The notes: a model not told the origin generated them from the letters alone. DNA of 64,000 bases from Prevotella bivia DSM 20514 (GCF_000262545.1 NZ_JH660659.1:129240-193239), one strand, 5' to 3'; counted from the stretch's first letter, positions 36,143-46,059 are shown. Translations and numbers: made by a program.

Positions 36143-37743
36143 CCTTAATTCCGCAGCATAAATTCTTGTAAGAACTCCAAGTGCCTGAGAAACAAAGTTC
36201 TCAAAACACTTGGATATGTCAGAAATTTCACCTATCTTGGTGCTGTAAACATAACAAGTAAGCAAATATCTGACATGACAAAGGTAGCAATTAAAAACGA
36301 GAATATCACTTCTTTCGGTGGAATTTATCACATTATGGACGTTTTCTCAAAGTTGGGCTTTGAAAAACTTACCGAATCCGTATTGGGCAAACGTGGAAGT
36401 AGCGGCAAGGCATTCAGCCATGGAAGTATTTTCGGCTCTCTCTTCTTCAGCTACCTTTGTGGTGGAGAATGCCTTGAGGACATCAATGCACTTATAGGGC
36501 AGTTCAAGCAGAGACCTGATACGCTGTTACCCGGTGCCGACACAGTTGGGCGCGGACTGAAGGAGCTTGCTGAAGAGAACATTATTTACAAGAGCGAAAT
36601 CTCCGGCAAGTCTTACAGTTTCAACACGGCAGAGAAGCTGAACACCTTACTATTACGGATGATACGGAGAATGGGGCTTATAAAGGTGGGCAGCCATGTT
36701 GACCTGGACTTTGACCACCAGTTCGTTCCAGCCCACAAGTTCGATGCTAAGTATTCTTATAAGCAGGACCTTGGCTATTTTCCTGGTTGGGCTTCCATTG
36801 GGGGAATCATAGTCGGAGGTGAGAACCGTGACGGAAACACCAATGTGAAATTCCATCAGGAGGACACGCTCCGTCGCATTATGGACCGTGTAACCTCAGA
36901 ACTTGGTGTGGTAATAGAGCGTTTCCGTGCTGACTGCGGGTCGTTCTCAAAGGAAATCATCCAAACCGTAGAGCAGCGCTGCAACACGTTCTACATTCGT
37001 GCTGCCAACTGCGGCAGTCGCTACGAGAATTTCCAACAGTTGAAGGAATGGAAAGACGTTGAGGTTGGCTATGAGAAATGCGATGTCACATCCATCAGCA
37101 TAGACAGCTTGATAGAAGGAAAGTCATACAGGCTCGTCGTACAGCGTAGTCCTTTGAAAGGCAAGGATGGCAGTGAGCAGACGGATATGTTCGGAGTAAT
37201 ATACACATACCGCTGTATCCTCACCAACGACTGGGTGTCTACCGAGAAGGACATCATTACGTTTTATAATGAACGTGGAGCGGGTGAAAAGAACTTCGAC
37301 ATACAGAACAATGACTTCGGCTGGTCACATCTTCCATTTTCCTTTATGGCTGAGAACATGGTTTCATGATGGTTACCGCCATGCTGAAGAACTTCTATCT
37401 CTATCTCGTCCGTCATATCAGCGAAAAGGTCAAGCCATTGAAAAAGACAAGCAGGCTGAAAGCCTTTATCCTCCATTTTGTCAGCGTGCCAGCAAAATGG
37501 GTGAGAACGGGAAGGCAGAACGTTCTGAACCTGTATACAAATAAAACCTACTACTCAGAAGTCTTCCTTGAATAAACAGTATTTCTTTGTGGTTTTAATA
37601 TTCCCCATTGGTTTGGGTGGGGGATTTTATGCTTAGAAAAAAAACAAGAAACACCGAAGCACCTCATATCAACATATAGAGTCCCAAAAAGACACCTCAA
37701 CATATAAAATTTTCTCACAAGAAAAAATACTGCGGAATTAAGG
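36143..37743 (+). mobile_element. IS1380-family insertion sequence
   Basis: A 1601-base element bounded by inverted repeats CCTTAATTCCGCAG (36143-36156) and CTGCGGAATTAAGG (37730-37743), with 5-bp target duplications TTATA on both sides. One additional A/T pair extends the symmetry to 15 bp by sharing the duplication. The interior is visibly richer in G and C than the flanking genes, which suggests transfer from a different host. It carries one frameshifted transposase gene. Confidence 0.92.
36275..37575 (+). pseudogene. IS1380-family transposase, frameshifted near the 3' end
   Basis: The first frame (36275-37369) gives 364 residues with DDE-type features (VDLDFDHQFV, RADCGSFSKE, FYNERGAGEKNFDIQNNDFGW) and stops at FMAENMVS. 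The missing C-terminal part continues at once in the -1 frame from 37366 (MMVTAMLKNFYLYL...) to a stop at 37573-37575. One extra T in the GTTTC at about 37363 would restore a single protein of about 433 residues, the normal length of this family. It is most likely a one-base deletion in a T-run, or a sequencing error there. Confidence 0.85.
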
Positions 37744-37748
37744 TTATA
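37744..37748. repeat. Target-site duplication, right copy (TTATA)
   Basis: TTATA directly after the right inverted repeat. On the minus strand its first three bases supply the purD stop codon TAA. Confidence 0.85.
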
Positions 37749-39012
37749 AATCAAACCCAATATCTCTTCTGAAATATTTATCCTTAAATTCTATTTTACT
37801 TGCTTCGGCAAAGCATTTAGCAAGTGCTTCTTCTTTAGTTTTTCCATACGAAGATACTGCGATAACACGTCCTCCATTAGTTACGATTGAGCCATCTTTA
37901 ACAGTTGTTCCGCTATGGAAAACTACAGAGCCATCGATGGTGTTGAGTCCAGCTATAGGGTATCCCTTTGTGTATGCTTCAGGGTAACCGCCACTAACAA
38001 GCATAACACATACTGCTGCTCTATCATCGAATTCTACAGTTTGCTTATCGAGATCGCCATTAACAACACTTTCAAAAAGCTCAACTATATCACTTTTTAA
38101 ACGTAGCATTACACTCTCTGTTTCTGGATCTCCCATACGACAATTATATTCTATCACCATAGGTTCTCCATCTACATCAATTAAGCCAAAGAAGATGAAG
38201 CCTTTATAATCTATATGCTCAGCTTTCAATCCTTCTACAGTAGGACGAATAATACGATTTTCTACCTTCTTCACCCACTCATTTGTGGCAAAAGGTACTG
38301 GAGAAACACTACCCATTCCACCAGTATTCAAACCAGTATTCCCCTCACCTATCCGCTTATAATCTTTAGCTTCTGGCAAAATTTGATAGTGTTCACCATC
38401 GGTCAAAACAAAGACTGAACACTCTATACCACTGAGAAACTCTTCAATAACAACCTTGGCAGAGGCATTGCCAAACATCCCCCCTAACATTTCCTTTAGT
38501 TCTCTTTTTGCTTCTTCCAATGTGTCTAGAATTAAAACGCCTTTACCAGCAGCTAATCCATCTGCTTTAAGGACATAAGGAGCTTTCAATGTTTCAAGGA
38601 AGCGCATACCTTCTTGAATAGTAGTGCTATCGAAAGTGGCATAAGCTGCTGTTGGAATATTGTAACGTTGCATAAAAGCTTTGGCAAAATCCTTAGAACC
38701 TTCGAGTACTGCACCAGCCTTTGAGGGACCTATTATAGGAATATGAGTAGTACGGGGATCTTCTTTAAAGTTATCGTAGATACCATTAACAAGCGGATCT
38801 TCTGGACCAACAACTACCATATTTACTTGCTGATCTACCACAAAATCTTTTAATCGGTCAAACTCATTTACCCCGATAGCTATATTCTCGCCAACTTCTT
38901 GGGTACCAGCATTACCTGGAGCGATAAATAGTTTATCGCACTTAATGCTTTGTGCTATCTTCCATGCTAAAGCATGTTCTCTGCCACCGTTACCTAATAA
39001 TAGAATTCTCAT
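37744..39012 (-). CDS. purD: PurD: phosphoribosylamine-glycine ligase
   Basis: ATP-grasp enzyme joining glycine to phosphoribosylamine in purine synthesis. The 422-residue protein has an N-terminal [13 protein letters not shown] motif, the ATP-grasp core ([11 protein letters not shown], about residues 144-154) and the [12 protein letters not shown] metal site (about 281-292). The IS inserted exactly at the stop codon: TAA falls in the duplicated target site, so the protein is intact, ending GFDL, but anything downstream is now separated. Confidence 0.96.
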   Translation of the reverse strand: MRILLLGNGGREHALAWKIAQSIKCDKLFIAPGNAGTQEVGENIAIGVNEFDRLKDFVVDQQVNMVVVGPEDPLVNGIYDNFKEDPRTTHIPIIGPSKAGAVLEGSKDFAKAFMQRYNIPTAAYATFDSTTIQEGMRFLETLKAPYVLKADGLAAGKGVLILDTLEEAKRELKEMLGGMFGNASAKVVIEEFLSGIECSVFVLTDGEHYQILPEAKDYKRIGEGNTGLNTGGMGSVSPVPFATNEWVKKVENRIIRPTVEGLKAEHIDYKGFIFFGLIDVDGEPMVIEYNCRMGDPETESVMLRLKSDIVELFESVVNGDLDKQTVEFDDRAAVCVMLVSGGYPEAYTKGYPIAGLNTIDGSVVFHSGTTVKDGSIVTNGGRVIAVSSYGKTKEEALAKCFAEASKIEFKDKYFRRDIGFDL

Positions 39013-39054
39013 ATTCCTTAATAGATTTTCAATTATTATTGAATAGATTTTATT

Positions 39055-41298
39055 TTATTCTTGAGTAGACTTTTCATTATTACTCTTCAAGGGTTTGAGA
39101 TAGTCCTCAAAGTATTGTGTAATACGTTCATGAAGGTGAACACTTTGATGTCCGCGCATATTATGAGGTTCGCCAGGATAAACATAAAAGTCTGGTTGAG
39201 TTCCTGTAGCAATACATGCTTTTAAGAAAGAGTATGCGTGCTGAGGTACTACAACAGGATCGTTTAATCCTATGATAATTTGTAATTTGCCTTTTAAGTC
39301 TTTAGCTTTTTGCAATAATGATGTTTGGGCATAGCCTTCTGGGTTAGATTGTGGAGTATCCATGTAGCGTTCACCATACATTACTTCATACCACTTCCAA
39401 TCGATTACAGGACCTCCTGCGACCCCCACTTTGAATACATCTGGATAATTGGTCATTAAGGAGGTTGTCATAAAGCCACCAAACGACCAACCATGTACTC
39501 CAATACGATCTTTATCAACGTATGGCAATGATAAGAGAAACTTAACGCCTTCCATCTGATCTTTCATCTCCTCTTGACCAAGATGGCGGAAAGTAGCTTG
39601 TTCAAAAGCCTTGCCTCTATGCTCACTACCACGATTGTCAAGGATAAATAGTAAGTATCCCTTTTGTGCCATATAAGTTTCCCAGCCACGTGATCCATAA
39701 TTCCAACGCGCATCTACATTATGTGCATGTGGTCCACCATAGACATAAACTACAGTTGGGTATTTTTTAGTAGGATCAAAACCTATGGGTTTCACCATTC
39801 TGTAATATAGATTGGTCTTGCCATCAGCAGCTTTCACTGTGCCACAAGAATATTCTGGCACATTATAACCTTGCCAAGGATTAGGCGATGTGAAATATTT
39901 TATTACTTTGGGGTGAGCTGCAATTTTAGTAATGGTGTATTCCAAAGGTAAGGTAGGTTCGCTAAAAGCATCTACGAGCGTATTTCCATCTTCACTTAGG
40001 CGTGCATTATGGTATCCTTTTCCATTATCAAGTAGCGTGCGTTTTCCTGTTTCTACATTTACCATCCATGTATTAACCTGAATAGGACTACATTCGTTGG
40101 AGGTGTAAATAATTCCTTTAAAAGTTTTATTAAATCCTAGAATATCCATTACAACCCATTCTCCCTTAGTGAGTTGTTTCAGTTGCTTGCCATCTTTTTC
40201 AAAAAGGTATAGATGATTGTATCCATCTTTTTGACTATACATAACAAACTGATTAGTGTTCCAAGGTAGGAAAGTTATAGGATGGGTAGGCTCTACAAAT
40301 TTTGTATCTGTCTCATGATAAATATTACCTATTTTTTTTCCCGTATGTGCATTGTATGCTGTGAGGTAACAATCGTTTTGATCACGATTAAGCTCAAACA
40401 TATAGATGACATTCTCATCTGGACTCCATGTTATATTTGTGAAGTAACGATCGGTAGGATCACCAGTTTGTAAATAAATAGTCTTTCTTTCATTCAAATC
40501 ATAAACTCCTACTGTTACCTTATGTGATGCTTCACCAGCCATTGGGTACTTGATAGGAGCTGCAATGGCTGCCTTTGTTTCGTATTCTTCTGGAGTAAAG
40601 TTAAGTTCAGGAATATCTACTAGGGGATAGTCTGCCACCATACTCTGATCCATACGATAGAAAGCTAAGTGATTACCTTTAGGACTCCAGAATAACCCTC
40701 CATTAATACCAAACTCGTCTCGATGTACACTTTGACCATAAACAATATCAGCAGAGCCATCTTCTGTTAGTTTATGCTCTGCGCCTAAAGGGTCGACAAC
40801 GTATAGTTGGTTATCTTGCACATAAGCTGTTGCATGGGTTTGGTATTGATAATCTCTAGCTTGAACATCTAGTTGCAATTCAATCGTATCAACAACTTTG
40901 TGTGCCTTAAAGTCGACCATATAAACACTCTTACCATTTGATACAGCTACAATAGATTTGTTTGCAAAAGGGAAAGAAGCATAATACAAACTCCTAACCT
41001 TAGGCTGATCATGAATAGGTAATCCTGCCCATGTATTTATATTATCAAGCGTAAAAAGAGAAATCTCTGCGCCTGTGTTCAAATCTATTATTTTACATAC
41101 ATTTTGTTCTTGGCGTACAACTTTATCACCCCAAAATGTAAGATAACGCCTTTCTGGGGTCATTTTATAATAGTTTTTACCACCAAAATTTAGGTCTTCT
41201 AATGTAAAAGACTTCTGTGCCATAGCTGTTTTAGGACAAAAAAGCCCCGTTAGAGCCATAACCCCAACGAGACTAACAAATGTTTTAATCTTCATCAT
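39055..41298 (-). CDS. Dipeptidyl peptidase IV (S9B family), secreted
   Basis: A 747-residue serine peptidase with a signal peptide (MKIKTFVSL... to AMAQ), an N-terminal beta-propeller and a C-terminal hydrolase domain. Catalytic residues by motif: GWSFGG (Ser605), LNDPVV (Asp680) and GEPHNM (His712). It releases X-Pro dipeptides and supports peptide-based growth. ATG 41298 is chosen because the longer frame upstream lacks a plausible signal peptide and overlaps the previous gene; the ATG at 41295 is an alternative. Start overlaps the methyltransferase gene by 14 bases. Confidence 0.93.
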   Translation of the reverse strand: MMKIKTFVSLVGVMALTGLFCPKTAMAQKSFTLEDLNFGGKNYYKMTPERRYLTFWGDKVVRQEQNVCKIIDLNTGAEISLFTLDNINTWAGLPIHDQPKVRSLYYASFPFANKSIVAVSNGKSVYMVDFKAHKVVDTIELQLDVQARDYQYQTHATAYVQDNQLYVVDPLGAEHKLTEDGSADIVYGQSVHRDEFGINGGLFWSPKGNHLAFYRMDQSMVADYPLVDIPELNFTPEEYETKAAIAAPIKYPMAGEASHKVTVGVYDLNERKTIYLQTGDPTDRYFTNITWSPDENVIYMFELNRDQNDCYLTAYNAHTGKKIGNIYHETDTKFVEPTHPITFLPWNTNQFVMYSQKDGYNHLYLFEKDGKQLKQLTKGEWVVMDILGFNKTFKGIIYTSNECSPIQVNTWMVNVETGKRTLLDNGKGYHNARLSEDGNTLVDAFSEPTLPLEYTITKIAAHPKVIKYFTSPNPWQGYNVPEYSCGTVKAADGKTNLYYRMVKPIGFDPTKKYPTVVYVYGGPHAHNVDARWNYGSRGWETYMAQKGYLLFILDNRGSEHRGKAFEQATFRHLGQEEMKDQMEGVKFLLSLPYVDKDRIGVHGWSFGGFMTTSLMTNYPDVFKVGVAGGPVIDWKWYEVMYGERYMDTPQSNPEGYAQTSLLQKAKDLKGKLQIIIGLNDPVVVPQHAYSFLKACIATGTQPDFYVYPGEPHNMRGHQSVHLHERITQYFEDYLKPLKSNNEKSTQE

Positions 41299-42799
41299 TG
41301 TAAGAATTTTTACTTCGAAAACTATGTTTCTTATTTTTATCAAATCGTTTACTAGAGAATTTACGATCGCTCTCAAAAGTTTTTTTATCTCCACTGCGTG
41401 AGAAACGTTTTCCGTATTCGTCTTCATCGCCAAACTTAGCTCTTCTCTCATTGGCACCTCGGGAACCTTTATAGTTGCGTTTACGGTCGTCATATCTAGC
41501 TTCTAAACTGTGAAAAGTAAATGACCGAATATCGCCTTCAGCATTTACTTCATTTTCATCAAGACGTTTCTTAAATTCACGCTCTTTCTTAAAACGATGC
41601 TTTTGCGCCATTTCGCGTTTCTCTTCTTCTGTCTTTATGATACCACCTTCTTCACGGAAAGATTTCATCTTGCCATCAAACATTTGGTAGCGACGGTATT
41701 CACATTCCAAAGAACCATTATAAAGAGGAATTTTAATACTTGGTTTCAAACCTATTTGGCGGAAACATTCCTCACGGTAAGATAGTATCCAAGCCTCATT
41801 ATCCATAAAGTTATGCTTTAGGCGTTCACCTATCATTTTATATGTTCCGAGAAGATTCGGGGTAGAAATGCGTTCACCATAAGGAGGGTTCATAATAATT
41901 ATACTCTTTTCCTCTGGTTGCTTAAAATCCTTAAAGTCTTGGTGTGCAATGGTAATATCTTTCGATAAGCCTGCTGCTGTAACATTTAGTTTAGCAGTAT
42001 TGACACACTTCATATCTACATCATATCCATAGATGTGATGTTCAAACTCGCGCTCCTGTGATTCATCATTGTAAATCTCGTCAAAAAGATCTTTATCAAA
42101 GTCGGGCCATTTCTCAAACGCAAACTCTTTGCGGAATACTCCAGGGGAGATGTTGCGCGCTATTAAAGCAGCCTCTATAGGTAATGTTCCTGATCCACAC
42201 ATAGGATCAATAAAGTCAGTTTCACCTTTCCAGCCTGTCATTAAAATCATACCAGCTGCCAAAACTTCATTCAAAGGAGCTTCTACACTCTCTTGTCGAT
42301 AACCACGGCGATGTAGCGATTCTCCACTTGAATCAAGAGATAATGTAGCATCAAACTCTGCCACATGGATATTCAGACGAATGTCTGGATTGGTAACAGA
42401 TATATTTGGGCGTGTTCCTGTACGTTCACGGAACTGATCTACAATAGCATCTTTTACTTTATATGTAACAAAGCGAGAGTTTGTAAATTCATCAGAATAA
42501 ACCACTGAATCTACAGAAAAAGTTTTTCCTTTCTCTATATATAGGCTCCAATCTATCTTGCTTACTTCATTATACATATCATCGGCACTTTTTGCCTTAA
42601 AGTGAGCAATAGGTTTAAGGATACGAATGGCTGTATGTAACTGAAAGTTTGCTCTATACATTATCTCCTTGTTACCAGTGAAAGTTACCACTCGACGACC
42701 TATCTGCACATTATTAGCACCTAATTGTGTAAGTTCTTGCGCAAGTACTTGTTCAAGACCCATAAAAGTCTTGGCGATTAACTCAAATTCCTTCTCCAT
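41285..42799 (-). CDS. RlmL-type 23S rRNA (guanine-N2)-methyltransferase
   Basis: A 504-residue protein with an N-terminal THUMP RNA-binding domain (about 45-160), a class I SAM-dependent methyltransferase domain (170-375, with DPMCGSGTLPIEAAL and the catalytic NPPYGER), and a strongly basic C-terminal tail (about 385-504) rich in Arg, Lys and Glu. The N-terminal half of E. coli RlmKL is the closest family. The tail is unusual and could bind RNA. It overlaps cysE by 17 bases and DPP IV by 14 bases. Confidence 0.9.
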   Translation of the reverse strand: MEKEFELIAKTFMGLEQVLAQELTQLGANNVQIGRRVVTFTGNKEIMYRANFQLHTAIRILKPIAHFKAKSADDMYNEVSKIDWSLYIEKGKTFSVDSVVYSDEFTNSRFVTYKVKDAIVDQFRERTGTRPNISVTNPDIRLNIHVAEFDATLSLDSSGESLHRRGYRQESVEAPLNEVLAAGMILMTGWKGETDFIDPMCGSGTLPIEAALIARNISPGVFRKEFAFEKWPDFDKDLFDEIYNDESQEREFEHHIYGYDVDMKCVNTAKLNVTAAGLSKDITIAHQDFKDFKQPEEKSIIIMNPPYGERISTPNLLGTYKMIGERLKHNFMDNEAWILSYREECFRQIGLKPSIKIPLYNGSLECEYRRYQMFDGKMKSFREEGGIIKTEEEKREMAQKHRFKKEREFKKRLDENEVNAEGDIRSFTFHSLEARYDDRKRNYKGSRGANERRAKFGDEDEYGKRFSRSGDKKTFESDRKFSSKRFDKNKKHSFRSKNSYNDED

Positions 42800-43727
42800 T
42801 ATAGAAATCGATGTCTAAAATATCTGTTTTGTTTTGTTTATACTTCTTTGAACGAGGTCTCATATCACGAGTAACCCAAACGTTAGCACCTATAATGCTA
42901 TCGTGTCCAATAGTAATACGTCCTAATATAGTTGCATTAGCGTATACTATTACTCTATCTTTCAAGATTGGGTGGCGGGGAATGCCTTTTATAGGATTAC
43001 CCTCCTTATCTAAAGGAAAGCTCTTGGCTCCAAGAGTAACACCTTGATAGAGTTTTACGTGATTACCAATGATACATGTTGATCCTATAACAACACCTGT
43101 GCCATGATCAATTGTAAAGTGCGTGCCTATTGTAGCTGCAGGATGAATATCAATACCTGTTTCTGAATGTGCCATTTCTGTGATCAAGCGAGGTATGAGC
43201 GGTACATTTTCTAATTGTAACTCATGAGCAAAGCGATAATTGCTCAATGCTTTAATAACAGGGTAACATGAAATAATCTCTCCCCAACTCATAGCTGCAG
43301 GATCTCCATTATAAGCTGCTTGAATGTCTGTAGAAAGGATCTTGCGAAGCATTGGTAACTTCTCTATTATACGGGCAGATATCATTTCAGCTTCCTCTTG
43401 CATACACAGACGCATATAATCTGCATTTTCACATTTACAGTCGGCTATAAAGCATAATCCTGCTAAAACTTGTCTGCTAAGTAGTTTGTGCAGTCGCTCA
43501 ATATCCACGCCTATCTGATATTGTACAGTATGTAAATGAACTATAGAATTTCCGAAAAATCCAGGGAATAAAATCGATCTTATAAGTTGTACGATCTCTT
43601 CAAGATCTCGAGCTGAAGGCAAAGGATCGCCGTCTCTATGTTCGTGAAAAAGACCTTTCAATGACTTTTCTGAAGACAACTCATCTACTGTTTGCTTGAG
43701 TTGTTTTGTAAAATCAATATTATCCAT
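42783..43727 (-). CDS. cysE: Serine O-acetyltransferase (CysE/EpsC type)
   Basis: Acetylates L-serine with acetyl-CoA in cysteine synthesis. The 314-residue protein has a helical N-terminal half and a left-handed beta-helix made of hexapeptide repeats (about 190-290) with the catalytic IDIHPAATIG...IDHGTGVVIG signature. Its last 17 bases overlap the methyltransferase gene. A -7 box (TATCTTTG, 43766-43773) lies upstream. Confidence 0.93.
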   Translation of the reverse strand: MDNIDFTKQLKQTVDELSSEKSLKGLFHEHRDGDPLPSARDLEEIVQLIRSILFPGFFGNSIVHLHTVQYQIGVDIERLHKLLSRQVLAGLCFIADCKCENADYMRLCMQEEAEMISARIIEKLPMLRKILSTDIQAAYNGDPAAMSWGEIISCYPVIKALSNYRFAHELQLENVPLIPRLITEMAHSETGIDIHPAATIGTHFTIDHGTGVVIGSTCIIGNHVKLYQGVTLGAKSFPLDKEGNPIKGIPRHPILKDRVIVYANATILGRITIGHDSIIGANVWVTRDMRPRSKKYKQNKTDILDIDFYNGEGI

Positions 43728-43765
43728 TAATAGAGTGATTGGTATACCAAAATATAATTACACTG

Positions 43766-43773
43766 CAAAGATA
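43766..43773 (-). promoter_or_regulatory. -7 box for cysE
   Basis: Minus-strand TATCTTTG, 38 bases before ATG 43727. Confidence 0.55.
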
Positions 43774-43824
43774 AGCATAAATATCGACATTATTATACTA
43801 CCAGCCTGCTTTTATCTTTCTTCT

Positions 43825-44109
43825 TTATTGGCTTTTATGGCAATTTTCTTTAGCTTTCTTTACTTCTTTCACCATCTCTAAACGTTCTTGATATATAGGA
43901 CGCCACTTGTCTATCATATTTTGTAAATCAATACTTTGCTGCTGTAACCTAGCATATTCTTTAGTATCAGTTTTATTTTCGTCTTTCATTTCAAGCATTT
44001 TGGCAAGAAAAATCTTTTCTTGTTTTTCTGCTTTTTTTAGTTGTTCCCCTAGCCTTTCTAGCTTATCTAAAAATTCTAAAGCTCTATCAATAGCATCTGT
44101 ATCTGACAT
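43825..44109 (-). CDS. Small coiled-coil protein (94 aa)
   Basis: A 94-residue, highly charged, helical protein (LDKLERLGEQLKKAEKQEKIFLAKM...) with heptad-like Leu spacing and no signal. It starts 5 bases after the tyrosine phosphatase stop, so it is probably the second gene of that unit. No family recognised. Confidence 0.68.
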   Translation of the reverse strand: MSDTDAIDRALEFLDKLERLGEQLKKAEKQEKIFLAKMLEMKDENKTDTKEYARLQQQSIDLQNMIDKWRPIYQERLEMVKEVKKAKENCHKSQ

Positions 44110-44114
44110 ATATT

Positions 44115-44612
44115 TTATTTGTTAAGTTGTTGTAAAAGCCCTTCACAACCATCTTCAATTAAGTCAAGTGCATAATCGAAATCGGTAACTCCTCCATAAT
44201 ACGGATCAGGAACAGATGACGTTCCTTTATATTTTATAAAATAATCAGCCATCCGCATTACTTTCATCTTATCACTATTAGTGATGGTTTGAGCAATTAT
44301 GTTTTTATAGTTTTCATCATCCATAACAATAATAGCATCAAAATATGCAAAATCGTTTTTTGCATCAAACTGCCTAGCATGATGATCTATGTTATAATTG
44401 CGTTTAGCTCCTTGAATTCGCATACGTTTATCGGGCAACTCCCCTATATGCCAATTTCCAATACCAGCAGAATCAATTTCAAAGAACGAAGTCAAACCTT
44501 TATCGTCTACTAATTTTTGCATTACAGCATGAGCTGCTGGCGAGCGACAAATATTTCCTAGACAAATAAATAGAAGTTTTTTCTTTGCTATCTTATTGCT
44601 CTTTATGTCCAT
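44115..44612 (-). CDS. Low-molecular-weight protein tyrosine phosphatase
   Basis: A 165-residue enzyme with the signature P-loop FICLGNICRSP (about residues 14-24), where Cys16 is the nucleophile and Arg22 binds phosphate, and the DPYYGG general-acid Asp near the C-terminus. Start: ATG 44612, because a TTG at 44642 that keeps the frame open lies inside the -7 box (44640-44647). Substrates are probably tyrosine kinases or proteins of capsule export. Confidence 0.92.
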   Translation of the reverse strand: MDIKSNKIAKKKLLFICLGNICRSPAAHAVMQKLVDDKGLTSFFEIDSAGIGNWHIGELPDKRMRIQGAKRNYNIDHHARQFDAKNDFAYFDAIIVMDDENYKNIIAQTITNSDKMKVMRMADYFIKYKGTSSVPDPYYGGVTDFDYALDLIEDGCEGLLQQLNK

Positions 44613-44639
44613 TATACTTTTAATATTTATATTATGCTG

Positions 44640-44647
44640 CAAAGATA
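44640..44647 (-). promoter_or_regulatory. -7 box for the tyrosine phosphatase gene
   Basis: Minus-strand TATCTTTG, 28 bases upstream of ATG 44612; it settles the start. Confidence 0.65.
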
Positions 44648-44690
44648 CAATATTCTTTTTAAGCTTTTGAATTTTGTTGTATATAGAATA

Positions 44691-44727
44691 AAAAAGAGTG
44701 TACCACTAAAATGTAGTACACTCTTTT
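44691..44727 (-). terminator. Terminator of the L28-L33-DUF4295 unit
   Basis: Perfect 12-bp arms GTACACTCTTTT/AAAAGAGTGTAC around a 12-base loop, with T-run on the minus strand. Confidence 0.85.
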
Positions 44728-44745
44728 ATCTTTTACAATAAGAAA

Positions 44746-44904
44746 TTACTTCTTAAAGAAATCTTTTACAGCCTCATTAGGAACCATCTGCTCATCAAAA
44801 ATATAAGCACCAGTCTTAGGGCTTTTAACCATCTTAATTACTTTTGTATATGCGCGACCATCCGTAGATCCTTCATGGAGGGTAGCGACCGCTTTCTTTG
44901 CCAT
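44746..44904 (-). CDS. DUF4295 small protein (52 aa)
   Basis: A 52-residue basic protein with start MAKKAVATLHEG and end VKDFFKK, matching the DUF4295 proteins that follow rpmG in Bacteroidetes. It is likely ribosome- or translation-associated by gene order, but the function is not proven. It lies 44 bases downstream of rpmG and before the terminator. Confidence 0.88.
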   Translation of the reverse strand: MAKKAVATLHEGSTDGRAYTKVIKMVKSPKTGAYIFDEQMVPNEAVKDFFKK

Positions 44905-44948
44905 AGTCTTATTCTTTTAACTATTAACTTAATACTTTGCAGAACTGC

Positions 44949-45137
44949 TTACTTAATCTCCTTGTGAAGAGTCATCTTCTTCAAGATAGGATTATACTTT
45001 TTAAGCTCTAGACGCTCTGGAGTATTCTTACGATTTTTTGTAGTAACGTAACGACTTGTTCCAGCCATTCCGCTTTCCTTCATCTCTGTACATTCCAAGA
45101 TTACTTGGACTCTATTTCCTTTAGCTTTCTTTGCCAT
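44949..45137 (-). CDS. rpmG: RpmG: 50S ribosomal protein L33
   Basis: A 62-residue ribosomal protein with the L33 layout ([18 protein letters not shown]..., [19 protein letters not shown]). The zinc Cys pairs of some L33 proteins are absent; only one Cys remains, the zinc-free form. It starts 4 bases after rpmB. Confidence 0.95.
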   Translation of the reverse strand: MAKKAKGNRVQVILECTEMKESGMAGTSRYVTTKNRKNTPERLELKKYNPILKKMTLHKEIK

Positions 45138-45141
45138 AATA

Positions 45142-45405
45142 TTAGTCTCCTATAACCTTAATGTCTTTCCAGTCAACAAAACCCTTAGCTACTGCTTTCT
45201 TTAGGGCTGCATCAAGACCTACCTTGTTAATTAAACGAAGACCAGCAGCACTAATCTTCAAAGAAATCCAGCATTCTTCTTCTACATAATAGAATTTCTT
45301 GCTGAAGAGGTTGACATCAAAGCTACGCTTTGTACGGTGCTTTGAGTGAGACACATTATTACCTAGCTGTGCCTTCTTACCTGTAATTTGACAAATCTTA
45401 GACAT
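45142..45405 (-). CDS. rpmB: RpmB: 50S ribosomal protein L28
   Basis: An 87-residue ribosomal protein with the typical start [20 protein letters not shown] and KRSFDVNL motif. First gene of the rpmB-rpmG-DUF4295 unit, downstream of a consensus promoter. Confidence 0.95.
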   Translation of the reverse strand: MSKICQITGKKAQLGNNVSHSKHRTKRSFDVNLFSKKFYYVEEECWISLKISAAGLRLINKVGLDAALKKAVAKGFVDWKDIKVIGD

Positions 45406-45457
45406 TTCTATCTTTAGTTTTGTAATTCGTTAATTGATACCTATTCCAAACAGGGTG

Positions 45458-45488
45458 CAAAATTACAAAAAAGATTGATATACACAAA
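45458..45488 (-). promoter_or_regulatory. Promoter of rpmB-rpmG
   Basis: Minus strand: TTTG (45485-45488), 19-base spacer, TAATTTTG (45458-45465). The leader to ATG 45405 is about 47 bases. Confidence 0.8.
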
Positions 45489-45531
45489 AATATAAGCAAA
45501 TTTATTGCGCTAATTAAGACTTTTTGTGTAA

Positions 45532-46035
45532 TTATTCGCTCTTAATCTCTTTTTCTTGCAGAAAATCTAAGAATAATCGCATTGACTTATTAGTTGCAAT
45601 TGCAAGGTTTATATCACGCCCAAAGTTTTCTTGGAGTTTAAATGTTCGAATATCATCCTTACTACCATAAGCTATCCAAATAGTGCCTATAGGAATAGCA
45701 GGAGTTCCACCTCCAGGCCCTGCAATGCCTGTTGATGCAATAGCGAAATTAACACCTAAAGTTTCTATAATACCCAAAGCCATTTGCTTAGCAACCTCTT
45801 CACAAACAGCCGTTTGCTTCTCTAGCACGCTATGCGATACATGTAGAAGTTGTTCCTTAACTTCATTGGTATAAGCTACAATTGATCCTTTAAAATAGTC
45901 TGAAGCACCAGGTATTGCTATAATAGCTTCACTAATTCTGCCACCTGTACAACTTTCTGCTGTACCTAAAGTTAAGCCCGAAGAATAGAGAATATCGCCT
46001 ATTTGGCGAGAAATAATTTTGCTTTCGAATTCCAT
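45532..46035 (-). CDS. CinA-family nicotinamide-nucleotide amidohydrolase (C-terminal domain only)
   Basis: A 167-residue protein matching the stand-alone PncC/CinA C-terminal domain that deamidates NMN. Signatures: TLGTAESCTGGRISEA and ASTGIAGPGGGTP, and GTIWIAY. It lacks the N-terminal competence domain of full CinA. It follows tsaD by 24 bases on the same strand. Confidence 0.92.
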   Translation of the reverse strand: MEFESKIISRQIGDILYSSGLTLGTAESCTGGRISEAIIAIPGASDYFKGSIVAYTNEVKEQLLHVSHSVLEKQTAVCEEVAKQMALGIIETLGVNFAIASTGIAGPGGGTPAIPIGTIWIAYGSKDDIRTFKLQENFGRDINLAIATNKSMRLFLDFLQEKEIKSE

Positions 46036-46059
46036 TTTTATAAGTTAAGAAGTGAAAGT

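Noticed and set aside
37355..37370. Programmed -1 frameshift in the transposase
   Set aside because: No X XXY YYZ slippery heptamer and no clear downstream structure was seen; a simple one-base loss explains it better.
37269..37544. 91-codon frame inside the IS
   Set aside because: Out of frame with the transposase and without family features; it is a shadow of the coding sequence.
41299..41493. 65-residue N-terminal extension of DPP IV
   Set aside because: It would put the signal peptide in mid-protein and overlap the methyltransferase gene by over 200 bases.
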